This document shows positions 62,730 to 64,000 of a stretch of 64,000 bases of DNA, in pieces (positions within the stretch are counted from its first letter, which is position 1; every line of letters starts with the position of its first letter). The DNA is from Kangiella taiwanensis. Lineage in GTDB: Bacteria > Pseudomonadota > Gammaproteobacteria > Enterobacterales > Kangiellaceae. The translations under genes were made by a program, and so were the position numbers. The stretch lies in NCBI RefSeq assembly GCF_020005165.1, contig NZ_JAHCLT010000001.1, positions 930,001-994,000 of the forward strand, written 5' to 3'. Under the pieces are notes generated by a model, which saw only the letters and a program-made list of their open reading frames with translations, had not been told where the DNA came from and did not search any database.

Positions 62730-63802
62730 GCGACAAGCCAGTCAAGTTTTACAGTAAAGATAAAGCACATCAAGCCGCGGAAAAGCTTGTCAATGAAGCT
62801 GTAACAAGCTCGCGAGCGAGTGATGATGGGTTCCAAGGTCAGTCTCTAGCCACTACCAAAGCCTCAGAAATACAGCTTTTGAGTGATAGAAAAAAGCCAT
62901 GGTACAAACGCTTGTTCTGGCCATCATTGTCAGCTTTTATTATCACTGCGGCTGGATATGAAGCTTATCAGTTTGTGACTGGCTTGCTACAGGAAAACTG
63001 GTTGCTGGGTTCTGGTGTCGGCTTGTTAGCGGGTATTGTAGTCATCAGCGGAGGCTACAGTTTATTTAAAGGCTGGAAAGCTAGGCGCCGATTTAAGCAT
63101 AGACAGACACAACAGCAACAATTTGAGCAGTTGCTTAAGGGTAAGTCTTACGGTCAAGCTAACCAACTCATCGCCTCAGTAACAGACGAAGTTGAACAGT
63201 ATGTTCGCATAGAGGCGCTCAAAACTTCGTATGAGCAAAAGAAGCAACAGGTGCACAACGATCAGGAGTTAATACACATTTATTCTAGTTCAGTTCTTCA
63301 GGGGCTGGATAAGATGGCATTGGATGTTGTGACTAAGCATGCATCAGAAGCCGCCGCGATGGTTGCCTTGAGCCCTCTAGCTGCAGCGGACATGGCGCTG
63401 GTTGCGTGGCGCAGTAGCAAAATGATTGAACAGTTATCTCAGCTTTATGGTTGCCCACAAACAGCTTTGGGTAGATTTGAGATGACGAAAAGAGTATTTA
63501 AGAATATGATGTTGGCCGGTGCCAGCGAACTTGTTGCTGATGCTGGCGTAGAGTTACTAGGTAAGAGCCTGACAGCAACGATCTCTGCTAAAGCAGCCCA
63601 AGGCATAGGTGTTGGGGTGTTAATCGCTCGAATGGGCTTACAGACGATGCATTTGTGTCGCCCCATACCTTTTGGTCAGGATGATAAGCCAAAGTTGGGG
63701 CAGATACGGAAGTCGGTTTACCACAAAGTCGTAGGTTTAGTTAAAACTGCCTCGGCTGGTAAAGCTGATAAAAGTGACGATGCAATTGAAAAGAAGAAAT
63801 AG
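62726..63802 (+). CDS. ycjF: YcjF family membrane protein (TIGR01620/DUF697)
   Basis: 358 aa. Two TM helices near residues 70-90 and 95-112 (LSAFIITAAGYEAYQ, LGSGVGLLAGIVVIS); a cytoplasmic, Gln-rich middle; and a C-terminal DUF697-like helical domain with SPLAAADMALVAWRSSKMIEQL and LGRFEMTKRVFKNMMLAGASEL. The length equals E. coli YcjF (353). It is coupled to ycjX (4-nt overlap), as in E. coli. Function not established; envelope-stress association is known from psp regulon membership elsewhere. Confidence 0.9.
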   Translation: MSDKPVKFYSKDKAHQAAEKLVNEAVTSSRASDDGFQGQSLATTKASEIQLLSDRKKPWYKRLFWPSLSAFIITAAGYEAYQFVTGLLQENWLLGSGVGLLAGIVVISGGYSLFKGWKARRRFKHRQTQQQQFEQLLKGKSYGQANQLIASVTDEVEQYVRIEALKTSYEQKKQQVHNDQELIHIYSSSVLQGLDKMALDVVTKHASEAAAMVALSPLAAADMALVAWRSSKMIEQLSQLYGCPQTALGRFEMTKRVFKNMMLAGASELVADAGVELLGKSLTATISAKAAQGIGVGVLIARMGLQTMHLCRPIPFGQDDKPKLGQIRKSVYHKVVGLVKTASAGKADKSDDAIEKKK

Positions 63803-63816
63803 GGGAACGATAAATC

Positions 63817-64000
63817 ATGATAGAAATCAAAGGCTTGGCAAAAAGCTTTGCTTATGACAAAAAAGAAGCAAAGAAGAAAAAAAATAAGGTGGCGACTGAC
63901 CCACGTGAAGGTGATGGTGTTTTTCATGCGGTGAGAGACGTCAGCTTTAGCTGCGATAAAGGCAAAGTTTTAGGCCTATTAGGACCTAACGGTGCCGGTA
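63817..64000 (+). CDS. natA: NatA-type ABC transporter ATPase, 3' end outside the window
   Basis: Only the first 61 codons are visible, beginning MIEIKGLAKSF and running to the Walker A motif GLLGPNGAG at the right edge. A Lys-rich insert of about 10 residues (KKEAKKKKNK) and the TDPREGDGVFHAVRDVSF segment resemble the NatA branch of ABC-2 ATPases, as I recall from Shewanella and Vibrio. AGGGG stands about 11 nt before the ATG, 14 nt after ycjF. Co-transcription with ycjXF is likely; the permease (natB) should lie to the right. Confidence 0.75.
   Translation, partial: MIEIKGLAKSFAYDKKEAKKKKNKVATDPREGDGVFHAVRDVSFSCDKGKVLGLLGPNGAG

Overview
The window is chromosomal DNA from a gammaproteobacterium. 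It carries housekeeping genes in an order typical of that class: lpxH, ppiB, cysS, folD, a tRNA cluster, tig, clpP, clpX, lon, hupB, two tRNAs and ppiD. It also has fadI-fadJ, a 180-kDa-type NAD-glutamate dehydrogenase, miaE, a sapABCDF-like set and a Vibrio/Shewanella-type TtpC/TonB2 system. Base composition looks moderate (GC roughly mid-40s %, judged by eye). Together these suggest a free-living, peptide- and lipid-using marine bacterium of the Kangiella/Oceanospirillales kind. That assignment is inference. I see no insertion sequence, prophage, integrase, CRISPR array or rRNA.

Layout. Positions 1-4909 hold a DUF1329 protein (cut by the left edge), a YCF48/BNR-repeat secreted protein and an RND exporter, all on the plus strand. 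gdhB follows (5050-9888), then a 55-codon small gene and a convergent short-chain dehydrogenase. A minus-strand operon from 18201 down to 11137 encodes MoxR, DUF58, DUF4381, BatA, a BatB/BatC fusion and BatD. The divergent fadI-fadJ operon (18425-21942) has a PsrA-type operator overlapping its promoter. Positions 22109-23756 carry a 52-aa membrane protein and two related outer-membrane barrel proteins, all minus. A second MoxR set, MoxR-DUF58-TgpA transglutaminase, runs plus from 23910 to 27751. miaE, pepE, a secreted protein with one CxxCH motif, and a DUF924 gene follow.

The core block starts at 31483. lpxH and ppiB are minus and cysS is plus. Between cysS and folD lies a roughly 4.3-kb accessory segment: a REP-like double hairpin, an HTH regulator, a divergent phospholipid-head-group set (CDP-alcohol phosphatidyltransferase, CdsA-like cytidylyltransferase, PlsC-like acyltransferase, small membrane protein) and a further membrane protein. 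The conserved order resumes with folD, tRNA-Pro/Arg/His/Leu, tig, clpP, clpX, lon, hupB, tRNA-Val/Asp and ppiD.

The right end has sapABCDF on the minus strand (54386 down to 49066), an unknown secreted or outer-membrane protein, the six-gene operon DUF3450-ttpC-exbB-exbD-tonB-TPR, ycjX-ycjF and the start of a NatA-type ABC ATPase.

How the genes fit together. Several sets concern the envelope: two chaperone/von Willebrand-type assemblies, one with a transglutaminase; a TonB energy-transduction operon; lipid-modifying enzymes; periplasmic folding (PpiD); and peptide uptake. A second theme is proteostasis (trigger factor, ClpXP, Lon). A third is catabolism of fatty acids and glutamate. The clearest regulatory signals are the PsrA-like site at fadI, a sigma32-like promoter before clpX, a strong tRNA-operon promoter, and promoters for hupB, miaE and the TonB operon. 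Promoter and operator calls come from reading the bases by eye and are predictions.
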